From a virus, in IMG/VR virus record IMGVR_UViG_3300007541_000109, positions 1 through 31,290 of that record: 31,290 bases of DNA, one strand, 5' to 3'. The notes beneath the pieces were generated by a model that saw nothing but the letters and a program-made list of their open reading frames with translations, was not told the origin of the DNA and did not search any database. Each line of letters opens with the position of its first letter. Positions within the stretch are counted from its first letter, which is position 1. Shown piece by piece: positions 18,110 to 23,897 of this stretch. The position numbers and the translations under genes were made by a program.

Positions 18110-19558
18110 TTAGTTACTTAGCAATTGGGTTACTGCCATGTCTGACAGGTGAACTGCGGATCTTCCTGAATGTGCGTTGGTAGACTCTGTGGCGGCTGCG
18201 ATCCTCTCAAGCATCTCGATCATAGCGGTGCTTGGATTGAAACCAAGTAGCTCAGTGAGGTCCATGCCAGGGTCAGCCTCAAGCCTGTCAGTCCTTGCTT
18301 GTTCTTCCAGATGGTTCCCTCGCGCAGTCTCGCCCTCTACTCTCTCAGTTGCTTCCTTAACGCCTGTCATCAAGTCAAGCATGTTCGACAGTTGATTTCG
18401 AGTCGTCTCTGCGGTTGCCTTATCGACGGCGCGTGCGACATCCTTGGTCGCCTTATTATCATTCAGCCAGGTGTCCACCTTATCACTAAACCATGAATAT
18501 ACAGGTTGTAGATAAGACGAGATATTATCGAGGAAACTGTTTGCTTGGATCAATAGCCTCGACATAGTTACCTGACCATTTACTGACATCGCCCTGAACT
18601 GAGCTTCATCAGTAAGCTTTGCCTTCAATACTGCCAAAGTGTTCTCAATGCCACCAGCATTTGGGTCAGCCGCCTTTGCGCCCTGTTCTAGCTTGGCTTC
18701 CAGAGCGTTCATCACAGGAAGTAGACCTTGAATCCCTAGCTCAGTAGCAAACAACTGCCTGAACATAGGGTCCATGGACCCCATAACGTTATCCATCCTT
18801 GCCATAGCAGCTTGAAGCACTGGTTTTAGATCGTCTGCGTTACCGATCTGACCCTCAGAGATCTTCCTAGCTAGATCACCCAACCCTACAATGGTAAGTT
18901 TGGCTATATCCTCAGCACTTCTAATCTGTAAGCTGTTCACCAACTTCGCAGCCTGCTCGCCTGCAATGGCACCAAACTTACCAGTGATATCAGATACGAG
19001 ACCCTCAGTAGCCATTACATTAATCCCTACAGCGTTAGCTAGGGCAACGTCGAGCTTGGAGACAGCAGCTACGATATCTTCACCGAACCTACCATACTGC
19101 CTAGCAGTCTCAGAGAATACATTTGCTAGCATCTCCTGCTGTTTGGCATTCAGGTCTGTAGTCCTCTCTAGACCCGCAAATAGCTGGAGAGCGGCTTTGG
19201 TGTTCTGACCAGTGGCCTTGAGTCCTGCTAGGAAGTTAACTGTCCCCTTCCTAGAGTCCTCCATTCCCATCTTCATGAACTCAGTATACACGGCAGCACT
19301 GTTCATCAAGCCACCTGTGTTATCCTTGATGACATCGCTATTCTGTAGCAAGAGACTGTTAGCGTCTCTGTTCATGATGGCTAGGCGCTCATTGATTGCT
19401 AGGGATTGCTTGTTGTATACAGCGTTCCTTTCAAAAGCCTCCTTGAGTGCCTTGGTTGCTAGAGATAGGCCCATCAATGCTGGGTGCATCTTTAGCATGG
19501 ACCCATTCATCTTGCCAATAGCGCCTACAGCGTTACCTAGTGCATTAGTTAAGCTCAT
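18110..19558 (-). CDS. Tail tape measure protein candidate, gp29-like position
   Basis: A 482-aa, almost entirely alpha-helical protein rich in Ala, Leu, Asn and Met. It has an apolar start and long amphipathic helices through residue ~330. One aromatic segment (NISSYLQPVYSWFSDKVDTW, about 345-364) precedes a charged C-terminal region. AGGAG lies about 4 nt before the ATG. At roughly 1.5 angstrom per residue it would span about 70 nm, reasonable for a myovirus tail. T4 gp29 is 590 aa. It is the only tape-measure-like gene in the cluster, and it sits upstream of the tube-junction gene. No peptidase or lytic domain is seen. Confidence 0.65.
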   Translation of the reverse strand: MSLTNALGNAVGAIGKMNGSMLKMHPALMGLSLATKALKEAFERNAVYNKQSLAINERLAIMNRDANSLLLQNSDVIKDNTGGLMNSAAVYTEFMKMGMEDSRKGTVNFLAGLKATGQNTKAALQLFAGLERTTDLNAKQQEMLANVFSETARQYGRFGEDIVAAVSKLDVALANAVGINVMATEGLVSDITGKFGAIAGEQAAKLVNSLQIRSAEDIAKLTIVGLGDLARKISEGQIGNADDLKPVLQAAMARMDNVMGSMDPMFRQLFATELGIQGLLPVMNALEAKLEQGAKAADPNAGGIENTLAVLKAKLTDEAQFRAMSVNGQVTMSRLLIQANSFLDNISSYLQPVYSWFSDKVDTWLNDNKATKDVARAVDKATAETTRNQLSNMLDLMTGVKEATERVEGETARGNHLEEQARTDRLEADPGMDLTELLGFNPSTAMIEMLERIAAATESTNAHSGRSAVHLSDMAVTQLLSN

Positions 19559-20042
19559 CGTTCTCCTGTGCTAGATCATCGGCAATCTGGTCAAGTCCTG
19601 GAACAGTAATCTTTGTAACCACTCCCCTGGCCTTGTCGTTGAATGTTCTGTAGTTCTTACTGCCTAGATCACCTGTGCCTATTACAGACTTAAGGAACCT
19701 CTCGGCGGTCTGGTAAGTAAGGTCTTCTCCTCTCTTGTATATACTACTTAGGATTAATGTAAGGGTTTCTGGTGATAGGTGGTCCACCCTGTATGCTCCA
19801 AATAAGGTATTCTTGGTTCCTGGGTGGTTAAAGGTAGGATCACCCTCACCTACAACGACGACTGTATAGGTCCTGCGCTTACCCTTGTCCTTACCTGTGG
19901 TTTTCCTGTAGGTAAATGATACTAGATCACCCGAGCGCAGGTTGCTGGAAGTCCTATCTCTCTTTGCAGCCATAGCCTTGAGTGTCCCAGAAACTCCTCC
20001 ACTTATATAAATCAGGAATTGTTTTACAGACTTGGTGATCAT
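19545..20042 (-). CDS. Unknown small protein at the head of the baseplate run
   Basis: A 165-aa protein overlapping the tape measure candidate by 14 nt. After a basic N-terminus (KAMAAKRDRTSSN) it has a beta-rich part resembling a small barrel: GDLVSFTYRK, RRTYTVVVVGEGD, NTLFGAYRVDHLSPE. A helix (LTLILSSIY) and a tail with KNYRTFNDKARGVVTKITV follow. I do not recognise the family. The ATG at 20042 has only a weak AGGG upstream; another ATG at 19973 would give 142 residues. Position suggests a tail assembly or baseplate accessory role. Confidence 0.6.
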   Translation of the reverse strand: MITKSVKQFLIYISGGVSGTLKAMAAKRDRTSSNLRSGDLVSFTYRKTTGKDKGKRRTYTVVVVGEGDPTFNHPGTKNTLFGAYRVDHLSPETLTLILSSIYKRGEDLTYQTAERFLKSVIGTGDLGSKNYRTFNDKARGVVTKITVPGLDQIADDLAQENDELN

Positions 20043-20092
20043 GGCCCTAATATTCTTATATACTGGTTTAGGTTATTCTTCTCCTTATTGTC

Positions 20093-20121
20093 TTGTGGTA
20101 TTGGGCGGTATGGCCTAGTAT
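20093..20121 (+). promoter_or_regulatory. Candidate promoter for the plus-strand island
   Basis: TTGTGG (20093-20098), a 17-nt spacer and TAGTAT (20116-20121) have sigma70-like geometry. They lie in the 100-nt divergent gap between 20042 and 20143. The spacer and -10 share the words TTGGG, TATGGCC and TAGTATA with the candidate at 21205-21233. No other gene start in this window shows this block. Confidence 0.4.
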
Positions 20122-20133
20122 AAGAGAGTATAT

Positions 20134-20140
20134 AAGGAGA
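20134..20140 (+). promoter_or_regulatory. Ribosome-binding site AAGGAGA before two adjacent ATG codons
   Basis: AAGGAGA is followed by AC and then ATGATG. Spacing is 2-3 nt to the ATG at 20143 and 5-6 nt to the ATG at 20146, so the second ATG is the better-placed start. Confidence 0.6.
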
Positions 20141-20142
20141 AC

Positions 20143-20430
20143 ATGATGCACGAAGGAAGCGAGGAGATGGAGATCCTGGACCTGATGGATCTTCTACAGT
20201 TTACATTCTCATCACAATTTGTAGAGAAGTGGCGGCACCGTTACAGCACATCATTCGTAGAGAACTTCCAACGACGGCTGTATCTGGCTATGGAGGACAA
20301 GAAGCCTGTAAAACGCAGTAGCCTTACCCATTACCTTGTTAAGAAGTGTAAATATAACGAGCAGATAGTTGAGGACTTCTACGACGCCATAGATATTGAG
20401 ATCTACTATCCTGTAGTTCTGCGAGGTTGA
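20143..20430 (+). CDS. Unknown 95-aa protein, first gene of the plus-strand island
   Basis: A small protein with an acidic N-terminus (HEGSEEMEILDLMDLLQF), an aromatic and basic core (FVEKWRHRYSTSFVENFQRR) and an acidic, tyrosine-containing end (IVEDFYDAIDIEIYYPVVL). It looks like a folded helical protein. No family is recognised. A strong ribosome-binding site precedes it, and the nuclease gene starts 1 nt after its stop, so the two are probably translated together. The true start may be the second ATG (20146). A role with the nuclease and primase is a guess from position. Confidence 0.7.
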   Translation: MMHEGSEEMEILDLMDLLQFTFSSQFVEKWRHRYSTSFVENFQRRLYLAMEDKKPVKRSSLTHYLVKKCKYNEQIVEDFYDAIDIEIYYPVVLRG

Positions 20431-20431
20431 C

Positions 20432-21208
20432 ATGTTCTGCAACACTATCTCCAACTCCAAGCGCGAGACGTTCCGCCAGTGCAGGTTGAAGTATAAGTAT
20501 AACTACGTAGATCGGTATGAGGAGACTGACAAGGGTAATAGTGATGCCCTTCACTTCGGTTCGTTCATCCATGAGATCTTTGAGCACAATACTCACGCCA
20601 CCACTCTGGATCAGCTTCTACAGTATGGCGAGTCGATCCGTGACAAGTATACGTTTGATGACTCCTACATCCCAAAGATCGAGAAGTGCTGCCGTAACTT
20701 CCTCCGCTTCAACGCCAGCCTTCCTAAGGAGTCTATCCAGGAGCACCACTTCTCTGAGGACCTAGGCTCAGACATACTGCACCAGGGATACATTGACCGT
20801 ATTGTCACCACTCCTACAGGAGAGACGCTAGTAATCGACTACAAGACTAGCAAGCGTGAGAAGAAGAAGTTTGAGCTAGTGGGCGACCCGCAGGGCAAGT
20901 CCTATGTATACGCAGCCCACAAGCTTACTGGAAAGCCCATCCGCAAGATCTCCTTCGCGCACTACTACCCACTTACTGGAAACGTAGTGGCTGTGAAGTA
21001 TACGGAGCAGTCTATCGTAGCTCATATCAAGAACGTCGTAGAGGATGTCTGGAAGATACGCAAGGCTAAGACTGAGGATCTGACACCCACTGAGAACGAC
21101 TTCTGTAACTGGTGTAGCTACAAGTCCATATGCCCTCTATTCAATGAGATTGAGGATGTTAAGAAGCGACTCGATGAGTGCACCAAACGTCCCCCTAGAA
21201 AGCGTTGA
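20432..21208 (+). CDS. PD-(D/E)XK nuclease, Cas4/RecB-like, with probable 4Fe-4S cysteines
   Basis: A 258-aa protein with all parts of the RecB/Cas4-type nuclease: HFGSFIHEIF (H47, E48), GYIDRI (D122), LVIDYKTSK (D136-x-K138) and QGKSY (Q154-Y158, the QxxxY motif). Four cysteines fit the iron-sulphur cluster of Cas4 and AddB: C17 near the N-terminus (FRQCRLKY) and C225, C228, C234 near the end (FCNWCSYKSICP). It probably degrades or trims DNA ends with metal ions during phage replication or recombination. GAGGT lies 4 nt before the ATG. There are no CRISPR genes nearby, so a Cas4 role in spacer capture is not indicated. Confidence 0.88.
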   Translation: MFCNTISNSKRETFRQCRLKYKYNYVDRYEETDKGNSDALHFGSFIHEIFEHNTHATTLDQLLQYGESIRDKYTFDDSYIPKIEKCCRNFLRFNASLPKESIQEHHFSEDLGSDILHQGYIDRIVTTPTGETLVIDYKTSKREKKKFELVGDPQGKSYVYAAHKLTGKPIRKISFAHYYPLTGNVVAVKYTEQSIVAHIKNVVEDVWKIRKAKTEDLTPTENDFCNWCSYKSICPLFNEIEDVKKRLDECTKRPPRKR

Positions 21209-21233
21209 CATTGGGTATGGCCCAGCCTAGTAT
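21205..21233 (+). promoter_or_regulatory. Candidate promoter overlapping the nuclease stop codon
   Basis: A perfect TTGACA (21205-21210), a 17-nt spacer and TAGTAT (21228-21233) form a sigma70-like promoter. Its expected start point is about 21240, the A of the primase ATG. The -35 overlaps the nuclease TGA. It shares TTGGG, TATGGCC and TAGTATA with the candidate at 20093-20121. Confidence 0.45.
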
Positions 21234-21239
21234 AGGGTC

Positions 21240-22166
21240 ATGATCAGAGAGTGGATTACCGAGAACATCAAAGGCGGTCGCCTGCAATCAGGTGGTCGCG
21301 AGTATGTTTGTCCTTCGCTGTTCGAGGAGAACGACTGGAAGCGTCACATGTCCATCAACCTGGACACTGGACTCTGGCAGTGCTTCAAGAGCGGGGAGAA
21401 GGGAGGTTTCTACAAGCTGGTCATGCTGGTTCGCGGATGCTCATACGGCACCGCTCGCTCTATCGTCGGTAAGTTCTGCATTGACAGGGGAGAGCTTAAC
21501 TTCGATGATCAGGAGCTTCGCATACATAAGCCTGAGTCGGGCATTGTCGATGACTCCGCGTTCCACGCTATCACTCCTGACAGCCCTGCTGAGGACTACA
21601 TCTTGTCCCGTGGCCTCAACCCCGCAGACTTCATGGCCTGCACCTCTGGTCCATTCTCTGGTCGCCTGATCATCCCTTACACCGATGAGTTCGGGATGTA
21701 TTACTTCAACGCACGCGCCCTAGGTGATCAGTTCCCTAAGTATCTCAACCCTCCCCAAGAGGTCGGTGTAAAGGCTTCCCACGTCTTATTTCCATACGAC
21801 GATCAGGCTGATGTCCTGTATGTCACCGAAGGAGCTATCGACGCTCTAAGCCTCAAGCAGGCTGGTGTAGAGGCTACCTGCACCAATGGTTCATCCCCTT
21901 CACACATCCAAGGGCGCTACCTCAAGGAGTTCAAAGGTCGCATCGTGGTGGCCTACGACAACGACGAGGCGGGGAGAGAGGGTGTGGAGCGCTTCGAGCG
22001 TATGCGTAAGCGCCTATGTATGCCCGAGATCTCCTACGTGTTCCCTCCTGCTGGTTACAAGGACTGGAACAGCCTCCTAGTAGAAGAAGGAGGACCTGCC
22101 GTGAAGCAAGCCCTCCTTAAGGAAACTAGAATGAGTTGGGAGAATAATATACTTAGCGCACTGTGA
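21240..22166 (+). CDS. DnaG-type DNA primase with TOPRIM domain, gp61-like
   Basis: A 308-aa protein. The N-terminus resembles the CHC2 zinc-binding domain (YVCPSLFEE, C24; H36; WQCFKSGEKGG, C48), but the usual last cysteine is a serine (S51). GRLIIPYTDEFG (141-152) is the conserved basic strand of the RNA polymerase domain. The TOPRIM signature follows: VTEGAIDAL (E197, D201) and VVAYDNDEAGREG (D240, D242), then KDWN at 274-277. It would make RNA primers for lagging-strand synthesis alongside a phage helicase. T4 gp61 is 342 aa. Only AGGG two bases before the ATG could serve as a ribosome-binding site. Confidence 0.88.
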   Translation: MIREWITENIKGGRLQSGGREYVCPSLFEENDWKRHMSINLDTGLWQCFKSGEKGGFYKLVMLVRGCSYGTARSIVGKFCIDRGELNFDDQELRIHKPESGIVDDSAFHAITPDSPAEDYILSRGLNPADFMACTSGPFSGRLIIPYTDEFGMYYFNARALGDQFPKYLNPPQEVGVKASHVLFPYDDQADVLYVTEGAIDALSLKQAGVEATCTNGSSPSHIQGRYLKEFKGRIVVAYDNDEAGREGVERFERMRKRLCMPEISYVFPPAGYKDWNSLLVEEGGPAVKQALLKETRMSWENNILSAL

Positions 22167-23010
22167 AGTGCATCATGGGAGAGATGATAGTTTCCCCCAG
22201 GACATTATACTTGGCTTCGACGGAGTAAACACCTCTTGCGGAGCCAAGATTCGTAATTCCGCTACTGAGGACTGAGGTGTCGAATCGGAATACCATGGTG
22301 TTGTCTGACGTGATGGACACTAGGTCTTCTGTATCTGAGAATCCAGAGACATCAACCCATGCAGGAAGATTGCTATCTTCGTTGTGCTTGCGAATACGAA
22401 TCTGTGGGTTGTCCACAACAGTCTGGTTGAAGATGTTGCGGATGTTCTGACTAATACCTTTGTTCTGAACCGTAGTCTCGCAACCTATCTTAAGATCTAC
22501 TACCTCGCCTAGCCTTACTTGATTGGGGGTTAGGCGAGTCTTGGTTCGTAAAAGAACGTCCTCAGTGGTGTTTATAACGCTGTCCTGGAATAACTCGAAC
22601 TCGTTGACGTAGGTCTTCCAGTCGGACAAGGATGCCATTTTGACAGTCCAGATCTCGATGTAGCGTCCAGCAGCTAGATCACCAGCAGCAGAGTTGACAC
22701 CGTCAAGGACGACCACCTTGCGACCGTCATCCACCGAATACACAGAGGATGCCATGGCAAGGGAACCGTCATATGAGGAGGCATCAGCAGCACCTTCCCA
22801 CAGGTATAAAGGAGTCCCGCTAACAAGTCCGCTGTTGTCAAGAACCGAAGAGGGAGAGACGTTGGATTCCTTCTTAAACAGGGCTACCGAGGATACTGCA
22901 TAAGGCTCCTGGTAAGTCCCGTTTATAATAAAGTTAGTGCGGAGAGCTACGCGCTGCATGGTTCCTGCACGCTGGTAGCGTTCAACGACGGTTGCTGTTC
23001 CTAATTTCAT
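22153..23010 (-). CDS. Unknown virion-type structural protein
   Basis: A 285-aa beta-rich protein with no recognised family. It opens with MKLGTATVVERYQRAGTMQR, has a strand-rich middle (RYIEIWTVKM, WKTYVNEFELF) and ends with an Ig-like-looking part (ARGVYSVEAKYNVLGETIIS). AGGAAGA lies about 10 nt before the ATG. The gene start overlaps the end of the -1 frame extension of the gp26-like gene by 29 nt, so translation may be coupled to it. Its 3' end overlaps the primase gene tail to tail by 14 nt. A baseplate or tail role is inferred from the cluster. Confidence 0.6.
   Translation of the reverse strand: MKLGTATVVERYQRAGTMQRVALRTNFIINGTYQEPYAVSSVALFKKESNVSPSSVLDNSGLVSGTPLYLWEGAADASSYDGSLAMASSVYSVDDGRKVVVLDGVNSAAGDLAAGRYIEIWTVKMASLSDWKTYVNEFELFQDSVINTTEDVLLRTKTRLTPNQVRLGEVVDLKIGCETTVQNKGISQNIRNIFNQTVVDNPQIRIRKHNEDSNLPAWVDVSGFSDTEDLVSITSDNTMVFRFDTSVLSSGITNLGSARGVYSVEAKYNVLGETIISPMMHFTVR
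22158..22171. terminator. Hairpin at the convergent primase/structural junction
   Basis: GCACT-GTGA-AGTGC is a perfect 5-bp stem with a 4-nt loop. The primase stop codon lies partly in the loop (22164-22166). On the minus strand it is followed by a moderately T-rich stretch (GCTAAGTATATTATT). It could weakly end transcription from either side. No true U-run is present. Confidence 0.25.
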
Positions 23011-23179
23011 CTAGCTGTTCTTCCTGCTGCATACACTCTTCCTTGTGGAAGAGGAGAAACTGCCTGCGCTCATGTCGTGACATGGACTTTACGTCCGCAT
23101 AGCTGAACCGACACCTTCTAACCAATATATAGGCTTCCCTTAGAAGGTTCTCGACACTTCCATCGGTTAGCTCACGGAG
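22982..23179 (-). CDS. -1 frame extension of the gp26-like protein (tail assembly chaperone, second part)
   Basis: In the -1 frame relative to the gp26-like gene, 65 codons stay open from the slip site to TGA at 22982-22984. They encode a charged helical peptide: LRELTDGSVENLLREAY, then RFSYADVKSMSRHERRQFLL, and an acidic end (ECMQQEEQLDEIRNSNRR). Upstream of the slip site this frame has a stop after only about 8 codons and no start codon. Within it the first possible starts are a TTG at codon 19 and an ATG at codon 33, neither with a well-placed ribosome-binding site. A frameshift would give a 292-aa protein (227 + 65). This mirrors lambda G-T and P2 E-E'. It might instead be a short separate gene from the TTG. 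Confidence 0.75.
   Translation of the reverse strand, partial: LRELTDGSVENLLREAYILVRRCRFSYADVKSMSRHERRQFLLFHKEECMQQEEQLDEIRNSNRR
23101..23172 (-). other. Stem-loop downstream of the slip site (frameshift stimulator)
   Basis: On the minus-strand transcript, AGCTAACCGA (23172-23163) pairs with TCGGTT-C-AGCT (23111-23101): 10 bp with a single bulged C. Inside it, ACCTTCTAA (23148-23140 on the plus strand reads as its complement) and TTAGAAGGT (23121-23113) pair over 9 bp with an 18-nt loop. The structure starts 6 nt after the slippery heptamer and includes the zero-frame UAA stop in its outer stem. Confidence 0.75.
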
Positions 23180-23859
23180 AAAAAACCCTGGGTCAGGGGA
23201 AGCTCAATTGGTCCGTCATGGCCGCAGTTGTTGCACTTGAGTCGAATCTGTGTCTGTAGTCCGTAGTCGGAGGCAGTCACTATACCAATCATTGTGTCAA
23301 TATCCCCTGCTGTTAGCTTTGGAATTACTTTAGAGATGACATCTCTACGGTCATACCCACCAAAACTCTTGATGAACCGCCAGAGGGAGTCCAGCATAAC
23401 CTCGCCGTTCTCCAGATACTTCCTGTCAGCCCTCGTAGCACGTCTTAGAACCACTTCCTTACCAGACATGGGTAGAGTTATCTCTACGTCTCCATCGTCC
23501 TCTAGACGCCTTACAGGAAGCTCTCCGACGTTCACAGAGAAATGCTGCTCTGATCCGCAGGCAGGACATGGCTGAATAAACTTATACTCAGGTCCGTAGC
23601 TAATCTCTCTGATCTTGAAAAGGATGTAGTTGGCGTCAATGTTCATTAGCTCGTCTAGATCAGTATCTTGAACACACCTCTCCAAGATGAAGTCTACGGT
23701 ATCACCCTCCGCATCGGTTCTAGATACCATCTGCTTCTCTACCTCGAAGGTAATAGGGGTTAGGCGAACGGTCTTACCGCTAGGAAGGTCCACCTGAGTC
23801 TCTGCAAAGTGGGAACCCATTAGTTCCTCTACGATACTGTCTGCTGATTGTTTAGCCAT
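23167..23859 (-). CDS. gp26-like zinc-ribbon tail assembly protein (short frame)
   Basis: A 230-aa protein. It has VRLTPITFEVEKQMV near residue 30, then ILERCVQD, DANYILFKIREISYG, and two Cys-x2-Cys pairs: CPACG near residue 100 and CNNCG near 213, fit to bind one zinc. I associate this layout with the T4 gp26-type baseplate hub assembly family (T4_baseplate). AGGAGAG lies 7 nt before the ATG. It diverges from the helicase gene, as gene 26 lies near uvsW in T4. The last codons carry a slippery heptamer, so a second, longer product is likely. By analogy with P2 gpE and lambda gpG it may act as tape-measure chaperone. Confidence 0.8.
   Translation of the reverse strand: MAKQSADSIVEELMGSHFAETQVDLPSGKTVRLTPITFEVEKQMVSRTDAEGDTVDFILERCVQDTDLDELMNIDANYILFKIREISYGPEYKFIQPCPACGSEQHFSVNVGELPVRRLEDDGDVEITLPMSGKEVVLRRATRADRKYLENGEVMLDSLWRFIKSFGGYDRRDVISKVIPKLTAGDIDTMIGIVTASDYGLQTQIRLKCNNCGHDGPIELPLTQGFFSVS
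23179..23185 (-). promoter_or_regulatory. Slippery heptamer T TTT TTC for -1 frameshifting
   Basis: In the zero frame the codons read GGT TTT TTC, giving X XXY YYZ = T TTT TTC. Both tRNA-Phe can re-pair with UUU after a -1 slip. Four codons later the zero frame ends (TAA, 23169-23167), and the -1 frame enters the 65-codon extension at CTC. Confidence 0.8.
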
Positions 23860-23873
23860 AATGCTCTCCTAGT

Positions 23874-23893
23874 TATCATAGTCTTCTATGATA
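23874..23893. promoter_or_regulatory. Perfect inverted repeat in the 38-nt divergent gap (candidate operator/bidirectional -10)
   Basis: TATCATAG-TCTT-CTATGATA is an 8-bp perfect inverted repeat with a 4-nt centre. It fills the gap between the gp26-like start (23859) and the helicase start (23898). Both arms contain TATGAT, a good -10 hexamer on each strand, so it may be an operator or a two-way promoter core. Confidence 0.4.
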
Positions 23894-23897
23894 CTGT

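Noticed and set aside
20432-21208. A Cas4 role in a CRISPR system
   Set aside because: No repeats, Cas1 or Cas2 are present. Cas4/RecB-like nucleases are common in phage replication modules.
22982-23125. A free-standing small gene starting at the TTG inside the -1 frame
   Set aside because: The TTG has no well-spaced ribosome-binding site, the frame is open back through a perfect slippery site, and a strong stem-loop lies at the right distance. Frameshifting explains all of these better, though it is not excluded.
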